From: Clavelina lepadiformis
Lineage: Eukaryota; Chordata; Ascidiacea; Aplousobranchia; Clavelinidae
Length of the DNA: 64,000 nt
Assembly (NCBI RefSeq): GCF_947623445.1
Contig: NC_135243.1
Location: forward strand, 14,448,501-14,512,500
Direction: 5' to 3'
The translations under genes were made by a program, and so were the position numbers. Below, in pieces: positions 42,401-53,467 of the stretch. The notes beneath the pieces are model-generated. The model worked only from the letters and a program-made list of their open reading frames with translations. It searched no databases and had not been told where the DNA came from. Within the stretch, counting starts at the first letter, position 1. Each line of letters starts with the position of its first letter.

Positions 42401-42511
42401 GATTTCAAATGAAAGAAAATGGCCTTTTCAATTCTAATTCGATTGCATAGGAAATTCAAAAAAGCAAATAGTTGCTGAAAATTTAATTGAAATATACAGC
42501 ATGACTAAAAT

Positions 42512-42629
42512 GCTTACAGCACCCGGTATTCCCAGGCGGTCACCCATCCAATTACTAACCGGGCCCGAGGTTGCTTAACTTCCGAAATCGAACGAGATCG
42601 GGTCTACTCAAACTGGTATGGTCGTAGGC
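42512..42629 (-). rRNA. 5S rRNA
   Basis: 118 nt, TTTT. Twin 41368. Confidence 0.9.
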
Positions 42630-42740
42630 GATTTCAAATGAAAGAAAATGGCCTTTTTAATTCTAATTCGATTGCATAGGAAATTCAAAAAATATAATAG
42701 TTGCTATAAATTTGATTGAAAGTTACAGCATGACTAAAAT

Positions 42741-42858
42741 GCTTACAACACACGGTATTACCAGGCAATCACACATCCAAGTACTAACCGGGCCCGAGGT
42801 TGCTTAACTTCCGAGATCGAACGAGATCAGGTCTACTCAACCTGGTATGGTCGTAGAC
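42741..42858 (-). rRNA. 5S rRNA, boxC-v
   Basis: 118 nt, TTTT; 2U without 117A. Twin 41597. Confidence 0.86.
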
Positions 42859-42969
42859 GATTTCAAATGAAAGAAAATGGCCTTTTCAATTCTAATTCGA
42901 TTGCATAGGAAATTCAAAAAAGCAAATAGTTGCTAAAAATTTAATTGAAATATACAGCATGACTAAAAT

Positions 42970-43087
42970 GCTTACAGCACCCGGTATTCCCAGGCGGTCA
43001 CCCATCCAAGTACTAACCGGGCCCGAGGTTGCTTAACTTCCGAGATCAGACGAGATCGAATCTACTCAACCTGGTATGGTAGTAAGT
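42970..43087 (-). rRNA. 5S rRNA, 7U, UCUG
   Basis: 118 nt, TTTT; gtaagt 5' end. Confidence 0.88.
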
Positions 43088-43198
43088 GATTTCAAAAGAA
43101 AGAAAATGGCGTTTTCAATTCTAATTCGATTGCATATGAAATTCAAAAACGAAAACAGATGTTATAAATTTAATTGAAATATACAGCATGACTAAAAT

Positions 43199-43316
43199 GC
43201 TTACAACACCCGGTATTCCCAGGCGGTCACCCATCCAAGTACTAACCGGGCCCGAGGTTGCTTAACTTCTGAGATCGAACGAGATCGGGTCTACTCAACC
43301 TGGTATGGTCGTAGGC
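43199..43316 (-). rRNA. 5S rRNA
   Basis: 118 nt, TTTT. Confidence 0.93.
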
Positions 43317-43427
43317 GATTGCAAATGAAAGAAAATGGTTTTTCCAATTCTAATTCGATTGCATAGGAAATTCAAAATAGAAAATAGTTGTTATAAATTT
43401 GATTGAAATATACAGCATGACTAAAAT

Positions 43428-43535
43428 GCTTACAACACCCTGTATTCCCAGGCGGTCAGTCATCCAAGTACTAACCGGGTCTGAGGTTGCTTAAATTCCG
43501 AGATCGTATCTACTCAACCTGGTATGGTCGAAAGT
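43428..43535 (-). rRNA. 5S rRNA del10, 5'div, probable pseudogene
   Basis: 108 nt; 5' end gaaagt; first 5'div gene from the left. Confidence 0.68.
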
Positions 43536-43645
43536 GGGTTCAAATGAAAGAAAATGGCTTTTTCAATTACAATTCGATTGCATAGGAAATTCAAAAAGCA
43601 AATAGTTGCTATAAATTTAATTGAAATATACAGCATGACTCAAAT

Positions 43646-43763
43646 GCTTACAACACCCTGTATTTCTAGGCGGTCACCCATCCAATTACTAACCGGGCCC
43701 GAGGTTGCTTAACTTCCGAGATCAAACGGGATCGGGTCTACTCAACCTGGTATGGTCGTAGGC
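43646..43763 (-). rRNA. 5S rRNA, 105A, TTT
   Basis: 118 nt; terminator ctcaaatg. Confidence 0.89.
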
Positions 43764-43874
43764 AATTTCAAAAGAAAGAAAATGGCTTTTTCAATTATAA
43801 TTCGATTGCATAGGAAATTCAAAAACGCAAATTGTTGCTATAGTTTTAATTGACATATACAGCATGACTAAAAT

Positions 43875-43982
43875 GCTTACAACACCCGGTATTCCCAGGC
43901 GGTCACCCATCCAAGTACTAACCGGGCCCAAGGTTGCTTAACTTCCGAGATCGGGTCTACTCAACCCGGTATGGTCGTAGGC
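43875..43982 (-). rRNA. 5S rRNA del10, probable pseudogene
   Basis: 108 nt; gcccaagg near the intermediate element. Confidence 0.74.
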
Positions 43983-44093
43983 AATTTCAAATGAAAGAAA
44001 ATAGCTTTTTTAATTATAATTCGTTTGCATAGGAAATTCAAAATCACAAACAGTTGCTATATATTTATTTGACATATACAGCAGGACTAAATT

Positions 44094-44211
44094 GCTTACA
44101 ACACCCGGTATTCCCAGGCGGTCACCCATCCAAGTACTAACCGGGCCCGAGGTTGCTTAACTTCCGAGATCGAACGAGATCGGGTCTACTCATCCTGGTA
44201 TGGTGGTAGGC
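44094..44211 (-). rRNA. 5S rRNA, TTT, 7C
   Basis: 118 nt, paired with del10 43875. Confidence 0.89.
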
Positions 44212-44322
44212 AACTTCAAATGAAAGAAAATGGCTTTTTTAATTATATTTCGATTGCATAGGAAATTCAAAAAAGCAAATAGTTGCTATAATTTTAATTG
44301 ACATATACAGCATGACTAAAAT

Positions 44323-44430
44323 GCTTACAACACCTGGTATTCCAAGGCAGTCACCCATCCAAGTACTAACCGGGCTCGAGGTTGCTTAACTTCCGAGTTC
44401 GGGTCTACTCAACCTGGTATGGTCGTAGGC
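44323..44430 (-). rRNA. 5S rRNA del10, probable pseudogene
   Basis: 108 nt; gagttcggg at the deletion joint. Confidence 0.73.
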
Positions 44431-44541
44431 GATTTCAAATGAAAGAAAATGGCCTTTTCAATTCTAATTCGATTGCATAGGAAATTCAAAAAATCAAATA
44501 GTTGCTATAAATTTGATTGAAAGATACAGCATGACTAAAAT

Positions 44542-44659
44542 GCTTACAACACCCGGTATTACCAGGCAATCACACATCCAAGTACTAACCGGGCCCGAGG
44601 TTGCTTAACTTCCGAGATCGAACGAGATCAGGTCTGCTCAACCTGGTATGGTCGTAGGC
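44542..44659 (-). rRNA. 5S rRNA, boxC-v
   Basis: 118 nt, TTTT. Confidence 0.88.
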
Positions 44660-44770
44660 GATTTCAAACGAAAGAAAATGGCCTTTTCAATTCTAAGTCG
44701 ATTGCATAGGAAATTCAAAAAATCAAATAGTTGCTATAAATTTGATTGAAAGATACAGCATGACTAAAAT

Positions 44771-44888
44771 GCTTACAACACCCGGTATTACCAGGCAATC
44801 ACACATCCAAGTACTAACCGGGCCCGAGGTTGCTTAACTTCCGAGATCAGACGAGATCGGGTCTACTCAACCTGGTATGGTAGTAGGT
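44771..44888 (-). rRNA. 5S rRNA, boxC-v, 7U, UCUG
   Basis: 118 nt, TTTT. Combines two subtypes usually found in neighbouring genes. Confidence 0.86.
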
Positions 44889-44999
44889 GATTTCAAAAGA
44901 AAGAAAATGGCGTTTTCAATTCTAATTCGATTGCATAGGAAATTTAAAAACGCAAACAGATGTTATGAATTTAATTGAAATATACAGCATGACTAAAAT

Positions 45000-45117
45000 G
45001 CTTACAACACCCGGTATTCCCAGGCGGTCACCCATCCAAGTACTAACCGGGCCCGAGGTTGCTTGACTTCCGAGATCGAACGAGATCGGGTCTACTCAAC
45101 CTGGTATGGTCGTAGGT
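45000..45117 (-). rRNA. 5S rRNA, A1
   Basis: 118 nt, TTTT; gcttgact within box A. Confidence 0.91.
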
Positions 45118-45228
45118 GATTTCAAAAGAAAGAAAATGGTCTTTTCAAATCTTATTCGATTGCATAGGGAATTCAAAAAGGCAAACAGATGTTATAAATT
45201 TAATTGAAGTATACAGCATGACTAAAAT

Positions 45229-45346
45229 GCTTACAACACTCGGTCTTCCCAAGCGGTCACCAATCCAAGTACTAACCGGGCCCGAGGTTGCTTAACTTCC
45301 GAGATCGAACGAGATCGGGTCTACTAAACCTGGTATGGTCGTAGGC
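45229..45346 (-). rRNA. 5S rRNA
   Basis: 118 nt, TTTT; tcggtcttcccaagc in the 3' arm. Confidence 0.88.
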
Positions 45347-45457
45347 GATTTCAAATGAAAGAAAATGGTCTTTCCAGTTCTAATTCGATTGCAAAGGAAA
45401 TTCAAAAAAGAAAACAGTTGCTATAAATTTAATTGAAATATACAGCATGACTAAAAT

Positions 45458-45575
45458 GCTTACAACATCCGGTATTCCCAGGCGGTCACCCATCCATATA
45501 CTAACCGGGCCCGAGGTTGCTTAATTTCCGAGATCGAACGAGATCGGGTCTACTCAACCTGGTATGGTCGTAGGC
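45458..45575 (-). rRNA. 5S rRNA, altered box C
   Basis: 118 nt, TTTT; ccatatac, as at 7213. Confidence 0.89.
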
Positions 45576-45686
45576 AATTTCAAAAGAAAGAAAATGGCCT
45601 TTTCAATTCTAATTCGATTGCATAGGAAATTCAAAAAAGCAAATAGTTGCTAAAAATTTAATCGAAATAAACAGCATGACTAAAAT

Positions 45687-45804
45687 GCTTACAGCATCCA
45701 CTATTCCCAGGCGATCACCCATCCAAGTACTAACCGGGCCCGAGGTTGCTTAATTTCCGAGATCGAACGAGATCGGGTCTACTCAACCTGGTATGGTCGT
45801 AGGC
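45687..45804 (-). rRNA. 5S rRNA, 104G/105U
   Basis: 118 nt, TTTT; agcatccac 3' arm. Confidence 0.87.
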
Positions 45805-45915
45805 AATTTCAAAAGAAATAAAATGGCTTTTTCAATTATAATTCGATTTCATAGGAAATTCAAAAACGCAAATAGTTGCTATAAATTTAATTGAAATATA
45901 GAGAATGATTAAAAT

Positions 45916-46033
45916 GCTTACAATACCCGGTATTCCCAGGCGGTCGCCCATCCAAGTACTAACCGGGCCCGAGGTTGCTTAACTTCCGAGATCGAACGAA
46001 ATCAAGTCTGCTCAACCTGGTATGGTCGTAGGC
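45916..46033 (-). rRNA. 5S rRNA
   Basis: 118 nt, TTTT; cggtcgccc in box C, related to 7442. Confidence 0.9.
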
Positions 46034-46144
46034 GATTTCAAACGAAAGAAAATGGTAATTTCAATTCTATTTCGTTTGCATAGGAAATTCAAAAAAGCAA
46101 ATAGTTGATAAAAAGTTAATTGAAATATACAGCATGACTAAAAT

Positions 46145-46262
46145 GCTTACAGCACCCACTATTCCCAGGCGATCACCCATCCAAGTACTAACCGGGCTCG
46201 AGGTTACTTAACTTCCGAGATCGAACGAGATCGGGTCTACTCAACCTGGTATGGTCGTAGGT
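46145..46262 (-). rRNA. 5S rRNA, 104G/105U, A1
   Basis: 118 nt, TTTT. Confidence 0.87.
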
Positions 46263-46373
46263 GATTTCAAAAGAAAGAAAATGGCCTTTTCAATTCTAAT
46301 TCGATTTCATGAGAAATTCAAAAAGGCAAACAGATGTTATAAATTTAATTGAAGTATACAGCATGACTAAAAT

Positions 46374-46481
46374 GCTTACAACACCCGGTATTCCCAGGCG
46401 GTCACCCATCCAAGTACTAACCGGGTCCGAGGTTGCTTAAATTCCGAGATCGTATCTACTCAACCTGGTATGGTCGAAGGA
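46374..46481 (-). rRNA. 5S rRNA del10, 5'div, probable pseudogene
   Basis: 108 nt; 5' end gaagga. Confidence 0.68.
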
Positions 46482-46591
46482 GGGTTGAAATGAAAGAAAA
46501 TGGCCTTTTCAATTACAATTCGATTGCATAGGAAATTCAAAAAGCAAATAGTTGCTATAAATTTAATTGAAATATACAGCATGACTAAAAT

Positions 46592-46709
46592 GCTTACAAC
46601 ACCCTGTATTCCTAGGCGGTCACCCATCCAAGTACTAACCGGGCCCGAGTTTGCTTAACTTCCGAGATCGAACGAGATCGGGTCTACTCAACCTGGTATG
46701 GTCGTAGGC
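46592..46709 (-). rRNA. 5S rRNA, 105A
   Basis: 118 nt, TTTT. Twin 49080. Confidence 0.91.
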
Positions 46710-46820
46710 AATTTCAAATGAAAGAAAATGGCTTTTTCAATTGTAATTCGATTGCATAGGAAATTCAAAAACGCAAATAGTTGCTATAATTTTAATTGAC
46801 ATATACAGCATGACTAAAAT

Positions 46821-46938
46821 GCTTACAACACCCGGTATTCCCAGGCGATCACCCATCCAAGTATTAACCGGGCCCGAGGTTGCTTAACTTCCGAGATCGA
46901 ACGAGATCGGGTCTACTCAAACTGGTATGGTCGTAGGC
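46821..46938 (-). rRNA. 5S rRNA
   Basis: 118 nt, TTTT; gtattaacc. Twin 49309. Confidence 0.91.
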
Positions 46939-47049
46939 GATTGCAAATGAAAGTAAATGGTCTTTCCCATTCTAATTCGATTGCATAGGAAATTCAAAAT
47001 AGAAAATAGTTGTTATAAATTTGATTGAAATATACAGCATGACTAAAAT

Positions 47050-47157
47050 GCTTACAACACCCTGTATTCCCAGGCGGTCACTCATCCAAGTACTAACCGG
47101 GTCCGAGGTTGCTTAAATTCCGAGATCGTATCTACTCAACCTGGTATGGTCGAAGGT
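47050..47157 (-). rRNA. 5S rRNA del10, 5'div, probable pseudogene
   Basis: 108 nt. Twin 49538. Confidence 0.68.
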
Positions 47158-47267
47158 GGGTTCAAATGAAAGAAAATGGCTTTTTCAATTACAATTCGAT
47201 TGCATAGGAAATTCAAAAAGCAAACAGTTGCTATAAATTTAATAGAAATATACAGCATGACTAAAAT

Positions 47268-47385
47268 GCTTACAACACCTTGTATTCCTAGGCGGTCACC
47301 CATCCAAGTACTAACCGGGCCCGAGGTTGCTTAACTTCCGAGATCGAACGAGATCGGGTCTACTCAACCTGGTATGGTCGTAGGC
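47268..47385 (-). rRNA. 5S rRNA, 105A
   Basis: 118 nt, TTTT. Twin 49756. Confidence 0.91.
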
Positions 47386-47496
47386 AATTTCAAATGAAAG
47401 AAAATGGCTTTTTCAATTATAATTCGATTGCATAGGAAACTCAAAAACGCAAATAGTTGCTATAAATTTAATTGACATATACAGCATGACTAAAAT

Positions 47497-47604
47497 GCTT
47501 ACAACACCCGGTATTCCCAGGCGGTCACCCATCCAAGTACTAACCGGGCCCGAGATTGCTTAACTTCCGAGATCGGGTCTACTCAACCTGGTATGGTCGT
47601 AGGC
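47497..47604 (-). rRNA. 5S rRNA del10, probable pseudogene
   Basis: 108 nt. Twin 49985. Confidence 0.75.
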
Positions 47605-47715
47605 GATTTCAAATGAAAGAAAATTGCTTTTTTAATTATAATTCGTTTGCATAGGAAATTCAAAATCACAAACAGTTGCTATATATTTATTTGAAATATA
47701 CAGCATGATTAAATT

Positions 47716-47833
47716 GCTTACCACACCAGGTATTCCCAGGCGGTCACCCATCCAAGTACTAACCGGGCCCGAGGTTGCTTAACTTCCGAGATCGAACGAG
47801 ATCGGGTCTACTCAACCTGGTATGGTGGTAGGC
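47716..47833 (-). rRNA. 5S rRNA, TTT, 7C
   Basis: 118 nt. Twin 50204. Confidence 0.89.
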
Positions 47834-47944
47834 AATTTCAAATGAAAGAAAATGACTTTTTCAATTATAATTCGATTGCATAGGAAATTCAAAAACGCAA
47901 ATAGTTGCTATAATTTTAATTGACATATACAGCATGACTAAAAT

Positions 47945-48052
47945 GCTTACAACACCCGGTATTCCCAGGCGGGCACCCATCCAAGTACTAACCGGGCCCG
48001 AGGTTGCTTAACTTCAGAGATCGGGTCTACTCAACCTGGTATGGTCGTAGGC
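47945..48052 (-). rRNA. 5S rRNA del10, probable pseudogene
   Basis: 108 nt; ggcgggcacc in box C. Twin 50433. Confidence 0.73.
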
Positions 48053-48163
48053 GATTTCAAATGAAAGAAAATGGCTTTTTTAATTATAATTCGTTTGCAT
48101 AGGAAATTCAAAATCACAAACAGTTGCTATATATTTAATTGAAATATACAGCATGACTAAATT

Positions 48164-48281
48164 GCTTACAACACCCGGTATTCCCAGGCGGTCACCCATC
48201 CAAGTACTAACCGGGCCCGAGGTTGCTTAACTTCCAAGATCAAACGAGATCGGGTCTACTCAACCTGGTATGGTCGTAGGC
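48164..48281 (-). rRNA. 5S rRNA, TTT
   Basis: 118 nt; ccaagatcaaacg. Twin 50652. Confidence 0.89.
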
Positions 48282-48392
48282 GATTTCAAATGAAAGAAAA
48301 TGGCTTTTTCAATTATAATTCGATTGCATAGGACATTCAAAAAATCAAATAGTTGCTATAAATTTGATTGAAAGATACAGCATGACTAAAAT

Positions 48393-48510
48393 GCTTACAA
48401 CACCCGGTATTACCAGGCAATCACACTTCCAAGTACTAACCGGGCCCGAGGTTGCTTAACTTCCGAGATCGAACGAGATCGGGTCTACTCAACCTGGTAT
48501 GGTCGTAGGC
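48393..48510 (-). rRNA. 5S rRNA, boxC-v
   Basis: 118 nt, TTTT. Its counterpart at 50881 carries del10. Confidence 0.88.
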
Positions 48511-48621
48511 GATTTCAAATGAAAGAAAATGGCCCTTTCAATTCTAATTCGATTGCATAGCAATTTCAAAAAAGCAAATAGTTGCTAAAAATTTAATTGA
48601 AATATACAGCATGACTAAAAT

Positions 48622-48739
48622 GCTTACAGCACCCGGTATTCCCAGGCGGTCACCCATCCAAGTACTAACCGGGCCCGAAGTTGCTTAACTTCCGAGATCA
48701 GACGAGATCGGGTCTACTCAACCTGGTATGGTAGTAGGT
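48622..48739 (-). rRNA. 5S rRNA, 7U, UCUG
   Basis: 118 nt, TTTT, A1. Twin 56972. Confidence 0.9.
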
Positions 48740-48850
48740 GATTTCAAAAGAAAGAAAATGGCGTTTTCAATTCTAATTCGATTGCATAGGAAATTCAAAA
48801 TCGCAAACAGATGTTATAAATTTAATTGAAATATACAGCATGACTAAAAT

Positions 48851-48968
48851 GCTTACAACACCCGGTATTCCCAGGCGGTCACCCATCCAAGTACTAACCG
48901 GGCCCGAGGTTGCTTAACTTCCGAGATCGAACGAGATCAGGTCTACTCAACCTGGTATGGTCGTAGGC
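48851..48968 (-). rRNA. 5S rRNA
   Basis: 118 nt, TTTT. Twin 57201. Confidence 0.93.
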
Positions 48969-49079
48969 AATTTCAAAAGAAAGAAAATGGCTTTTTCAAT
49001 TATAATTCGATTTCATAGGAAATTCAAAAACGCAAATAGTTGCTATAAATTTAATTGAAATATACAGCATGACTAAAAT

Positions 49080-49197
49080 GCTTACAACACCCTGTATTCC
49101 TAGGCGGTCACCCATCCAAGTACTAACCGGGCCCGAGTTTGCTTAACTTCCGAGATCGAACGAGATCGGGTCTACTCAACCTGGTATGGTCGTAGGC
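49080..49197 (-). rRNA. 5S rRNA, 105A
   Basis: 118 nt, TTTT. Twin 57430. Confidence 0.91.
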
Positions 49198-49308
49198 AAT
49201 TTCAAATGAAAGAAAATGGCTTTTTCAATTCTAATTCGATTGCATAGGAAATTCAAAAACGCAAATAGTTGCTATAATTTTAATTGACATATACAGCATG
49301 ACTAAAAT

Positions 49309-49426
49309 GCTTACAACACCCGGTATTCCCAGGCGATCACCCATCCAAGTATTAACCGGGCCCGAGGTTGCTTAACTTCCGAGATCGAACGAGATCGGGT
49401 CTACTCAAACTGGTATGGTCGTAGGC
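49309..49426 (-). rRNA. 5S rRNA
   Basis: 118 nt, TTTT. Twin 57659. Confidence 0.91.
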
Positions 49427-49537
49427 GATTGCAAATGAAAGAAAATGGTCTTTCCATATCTAATTCGATTGCATAGGAAATTCAAAATAGAAAATAGTTG
49501 TTATAAATTTGATTGAAATATACAGCATGACTAAAAT

Positions 49538-49645
49538 GCTTACAACACCCTGTATTCCCAGGCGGTCACTCATCCAAGTACTAACCGGGTCCGAGGTTGC
49601 TTAAATTCCGAGATCGTATCTACTCAACCTGGTATGGTCGAAGGT
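49538..49645 (-). rRNA. 5S rRNA del10, 5'div, probable pseudogene
   Basis: 108 nt. Twin 57888. Confidence 0.68.
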
Positions 49646-49755
49646 GGGTTCAAATGAAAGAAAATGGCTTTTTCAATTACAATTCGATTGCATAGGAAAT
49701 TCAAAAAGCAAATAGTTGCTATAAATTTAATAGAAATATACAGCATGACTAAAAT

Positions 49756-49873
49756 GCTTACAACACCCTGTATTCCTAGGCGGTCACCCATCCAAGTACT
49801 AACCGGGCCCGAGGTTGCTTAACTTCCGAGATCGAACGAGATCGGGTCTACTCAACCTGGTATGGTCGTAGGC
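49756..49873 (-). rRNA. 5S rRNA, 105A
   Basis: 118 nt, TTTT. Twin 58106. Confidence 0.91.
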
Positions 49874-49984
49874 AATTTCAAATGAAAGAAAATGGCTTTT
49901 TCAATTATAATTCGATTGCATAGGAAACTCAAAAACGCAAATAGTTGCTATAAATTTAATTGACATATACAGCATGACTAAAAT

Positions 49985-50092
49985 GCTTACAACACCCGGT
50001 ATTCCCAGGCGGTCACCCATCCAAGTACTAACCGGGCCCGAGATTGCTTAACTTCCGAGATCGGGTCTACTCAACCTGGTATGGTCGTAGGC
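49985..50092 (-). rRNA. 5S rRNA del10, probable pseudogene
   Basis: 108 nt. Absent from repeat D copy 2. Confidence 0.75.
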
Positions 50093-50203
50093 GATTTCAA
50101 ATGAAAGAAAATGGCTTTTTTAATTATAATTCGTTTGCATAGGAAATTCAAAATCACAAACAGTTGCTATATATTTATTTGAAATATACAGCATGATTAA
50201 ATT

Positions 50204-50321
50204 GCTTACCACACCCGGTATTCCCAGGCGGTCACCCATCCAAGTACTAAACGGGCCCGAGGTTGCTTAACTTCCGAGATCGAACGAGATCGGGTCTACT
50301 CAACCTGGTATGGTGGTAGGC
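50204..50321 (-). rRNA. 5S rRNA, TTT, 7C
   Basis: 118 nt. Absent from repeat D copy 2. Confidence 0.89.
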
Positions 50322-50432
50322 AAATTCAAATGAAAGAAAATGACTTTTTCAATTCTAATTCGATTGCATAGGAAATTCAAAAACGCAAATAGTTGCTATA
50401 ATTTTAATTGACATATACAGCATGACTAAAAT

Positions 50433-50540
50433 GCTTACAACACCCGGTATTCCCAGGCGGGCACCCATCCAAGTACTAACCGGGCCCGAGGTTGCTTAAC
50501 TTCAGAGATCGGGTCTACTCAACCTGGTATGGTCGTAGGC
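50433..50540 (-). rRNA. 5S rRNA del10, probable pseudogene
   Basis: 108 nt. Twin 58335. Confidence 0.73.
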
Positions 50541-50651
50541 GATTTCAAATGAAAGAAAATGGCTTTTTTAATTATAATTCGTTTGCATAGGAAATTCAAA
50601 ATCACAAACAGTTGCTATATATTTAATTGAAATATACAGCATGACTAAATT

Positions 50652-50769
50652 GCTTACAACACCCGGTATTCCCAGGCGGTCACCCATCCAAGTACTAACC
50701 GGGCCCGAAGTTGCTTAACTTCCAAGATCAAACGAGATCGGGTCTACTCAACCTGGTATGGTCGTAGGC
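50652..50769 (-). rRNA. 5S rRNA, TTT
   Basis: 118 nt. Twin 58554. Confidence 0.89.
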
Positions 50770-50880
50770 GATTTCAAATGAAAGAAAATGGCTTTTTCAA
50801 TTATAATTCGATTGCATAGGACATTCAAAAAATCAAATAGTTGCTATAAATTTGATTGAAAGATACAGCATGACTAAAAT

Positions 50881-50988
50881 GCTTACAACACCCGGTATTA
50901 CCAGGCAATCACACATCCAAGTACTAACCGGGCCCGAGGTTGCTTAACTTCCGAGATCGGGTCTACTCAACCTGGTATGGTCGTAGGC
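50881..50988 (-). rRNA. 5S rRNA del10, boxC-v, probable pseudogene
   Basis: 108 nt with both lesions. Twin 58783. Confidence 0.7.
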
Positions 50989-51099
50989 GATTTCAAATGA
51001 AAGAAAATTGCTTTTTTAATTATAATTCGTTTGCATAGGAAATTCAAAATCACAAACAGTTGCTATATATTTATTTGAAATATACAGCATGATTAAATT

Positions 51100-51217
51100 G
51101 CTTACCACACCCGGTATTCCCAGGCGGTCACCCATCCAAGTACTAACCGGGCCCGAGGTTGCTTAACTTCCGAGATCGAACGAGATCGGGTCTACTCAAC
51201 CTGGTATGGTGGTAGGC
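51100..51217 (-). rRNA. 5S rRNA, TTT, 7C
   Basis: 118 nt. Twin 59002. Confidence 0.89.
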
Positions 51218-51328
51218 AATTTCAAAAGAAAGAAAATGACTTTTTCAATTCTAATTCGATTGCATAGGAAATTCAAAAACGCAAATAGTTGCTATAATTT
51301 TAATTGACATATACAGCATGACTAAAAT

Positions 51329-51436
51329 GCTTACAACACCCGGTATTCCCAGGCGGGCACCCATCCAAGTACTAACCGGGCCCGAGGTTGCTTAACTTCC
51401 GAGATCGGGTCTACTCAACCTGGTATGGTCGTAGGC
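51329..51436 (-). rRNA. 5S rRNA del10, probable pseudogene
   Basis: 108 nt. Twin 59231. Confidence 0.73.
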
Positions 51437-51547
51437 AATTTCAAAAGAAAGAAAATGGCCTTTTCAATTCTAATTCGATTGCATAGGAAATTCAAAAAAG
51501 CAAATATTTGCTAAAAATTTAATCGAAATATACAGCATGACTAAAAT

Positions 51548-51665
51548 GCTTACCACACCCGGTATTCCCAGGCGGTCACCCATCCAAGTACTAACCGGGC
51601 CCGAGGTTGCTTAACTTCCGAGATCGAACGAGATCGGGTCTACTCAACCTGGTATGGTGGTAGGC
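51548..51665 (-). rRNA. 5S rRNA, 7C
   Basis: 118 nt, TTTT. Twin 59450. Confidence 0.91.
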
Positions 51666-51776
51666 AATTTCAAATGAAAGAAAATGACTTTTTCAATTAT
51701 AATTCGATTGCATAGGAAATTCAAAAACGCAAATAGTTGCTATAATTTTAATTGACATATACAGCATGACTAAAAT

Positions 51777-51884
51777 GCTTACAACACCCGGTATTCCCAG
51801 GCGGGCACCCATCCAAGTACTAACCGGGCCCGAGGTTGCTTAACTTCAGAGATCGGGTCTACTCAACCTGGTATGGTCGTAGGC
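51777..51884 (-). rRNA. 5S rRNA del10, probable pseudogene
   Basis: 108 nt. Twin 59679. Confidence 0.73.
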
Positions 51885-51995
51885 GATTTCAAATGAAAGA
51901 AAATGGCTTTTTTAATTATAATTCGTTTGCATAGGAAATTCAAAATCACAAACAGTTGCTATATATTTAATTGAAATATACAGCATGACTAAATT

Positions 51996-52113
51996 GCTTA
52001 CAACACCCGGTATTCCCAGGCGGTCACCCATCCAAGTACTAACCGGGCCCGAGGTTGCTTAACTTCCAAGATCAAACGAGATCGGGTCTACTCAACCTGG
52101 TATGGTCGTAGGC
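51996..52113 (-). rRNA. 5S rRNA, TTT
   Basis: 118 nt. Twin 59898. Confidence 0.89.
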
Positions 52114-52224
52114 GATTTCAAATGAAAGAAAATGGCTTTTTCAATTATAATTCGATTGCATAGGACATTCAAAAAATCAAATAGTTGCTATAAATTTGAT
52201 TGAAAGATACAGCATGACTAAAAT

Positions 52225-52332
52225 GCTTACAACACCCGGTATTACCAGGCAATCACACATCCAAGTACTAACCGGGCCCGAGATTGCTTAACTTCCGAGA
52301 TCGGGTCTACTCAACCTGGTATGGTCGTAGGC
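52225..52332 (-). rRNA. 5S rRNA del10, boxC-v, probable pseudogene
   Basis: 108 nt. Absent from repeat D copy 2. Confidence 0.7.
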
Positions 52333-52443
52333 GATTTCAAATGAAAGAAAATTGCTTTTTTAATTATAATTCGTTTGCATAGGAAATTCAAAATCACAAA
52401 CAGTTGCTATATATTTATTTGAAATATACAGCATGATTAAATT

Positions 52444-52551
52444 GCTTACCACACCCGGTATTCCCAGGCGGTCACCCATCCAAGTACTAACCGGGCCCGA
52501 GGTTGCTTAACTTCAGAGATCGGGTCTACTCAACCTGGTATGGTCGTAGGC
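52444..52551 (-). rRNA. 5S rRNA del10, TTT, probable pseudogene
   Basis: 108 nt; the only copy with both del10 and TTT. Absent from repeat D copy 2. Confidence 0.7.
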
Positions 52552-52662
52552 GATTTCAAATGAAAGAAAATGGCTTTTTTAATTATAATTCGTTTGCATA
52601 GGAAATTCAAAATCACAAACAGTTGCTATATATTTAATTGAAATATACAGCATGACTAAATT

Positions 52663-52780
52663 GCTTACAACACCCGGTATTCCCAGGCGGTCACCCATCC
52701 AAGTACTAACCGGGCCCGAGGTTGCTTAACTTCCAAGATCAAACGAGATCGGGTCTACTCAACCTGGTATGGTCGTAGGC
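52663..52780 (-). rRNA. 5S rRNA, TTT
   Basis: 118 nt. Absent from repeat D copy 2. Confidence 0.89.
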
Positions 52781-52891
52781 GATTTCAAATGAAAGAAAAT
52801 GGCTTTTTCAATTATAATTCGATTGCATAGGACATTCAAAAAATCAAATAGTTGCTATAAATTTGATTGAAAGATACAGCATGACTAAAAT

Positions 52892-53009
52892 GCTTACAAC
52901 ACCCGGTATTACCAGGCAATCACACATCCAAGTACTAAACGGGCCCGAGGTTGCTTAACTTCCGAGATCGAACGAGATCGGGTCTACTCAACCTGGTATG
53001 GTCGTAGGC
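52892..53009 (-). rRNA. 5S rRNA, boxC-v
   Basis: 118 nt, TTTT. Twin 60127. Confidence 0.87.
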
Positions 53010-53120
53010 GATTTCAAATGAAAGAAAATGGCCCTTTCAATTCTAATTCGATTGCATAGCAATTTCAAAAAAGCAAATAGTTGCTAAAAATTTAATTGAA
53101 ATATACAGCATGACTAAAAT

Positions 53121-53238
53121 GCTTACAGCACCCGGTATTCCCAGGCGGTCACCCATCCAAGTACTAACCGGGCCCGAAATTGCTTAACTTCCGAGATCAG
53201 ACGAGATCGGGTCTACTCAACCTAGTATGGTAGTAGGT
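53121..53238 (-). rRNA. 5S rRNA, 7U, UCUG
   Basis: 118 nt, TTTT, A1. Twin 60356. Confidence 0.89.
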
Positions 53239-53349
53239 GATTTCAAAAGAAAGAAAATGGCGTTTTCAATTCTAATTCGATTGCATAGGAAATTCAAAAT
53301 CGCAAACAGATGTTATAAATTTAATTGAAATATACAGCATGACTAAAAT

Positions 53350-53467
53350 GCTTACAACACCCGGTATTCCCAGGCGGTCACCCATCCAAGTACTAACCGG
53401 GCCCGAGGTTGCTTAACTTCCGAGATCGAACGAGATCGAGTCTACTCAACCTGGTATGGTCGTAGGC
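53350..53467 (-). rRNA. 5S rRNA
   Basis: 118 nt, TTTT. Twin 60585. Confidence 0.92.

Larger units (their letters stand above)
41826..42858. repeat. Five-gene unit, copy 2
   Basis: Colinear with 40682-41714 at an offset of 1,144 bp. The match stops at the gene at 42970, which belongs to the 7U/UCUG subtype. Confidence 0.9.
46592..48510. repeat. Nine-gene tandem duplication, left copy (2,488-bp offset)
   Basis: Genes 46592 to 48393 recur at 49080 to 50881, including the 5'div del10 gene (47050/49538) and the del10 plus TTT alternation. Confidence 0.88.
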
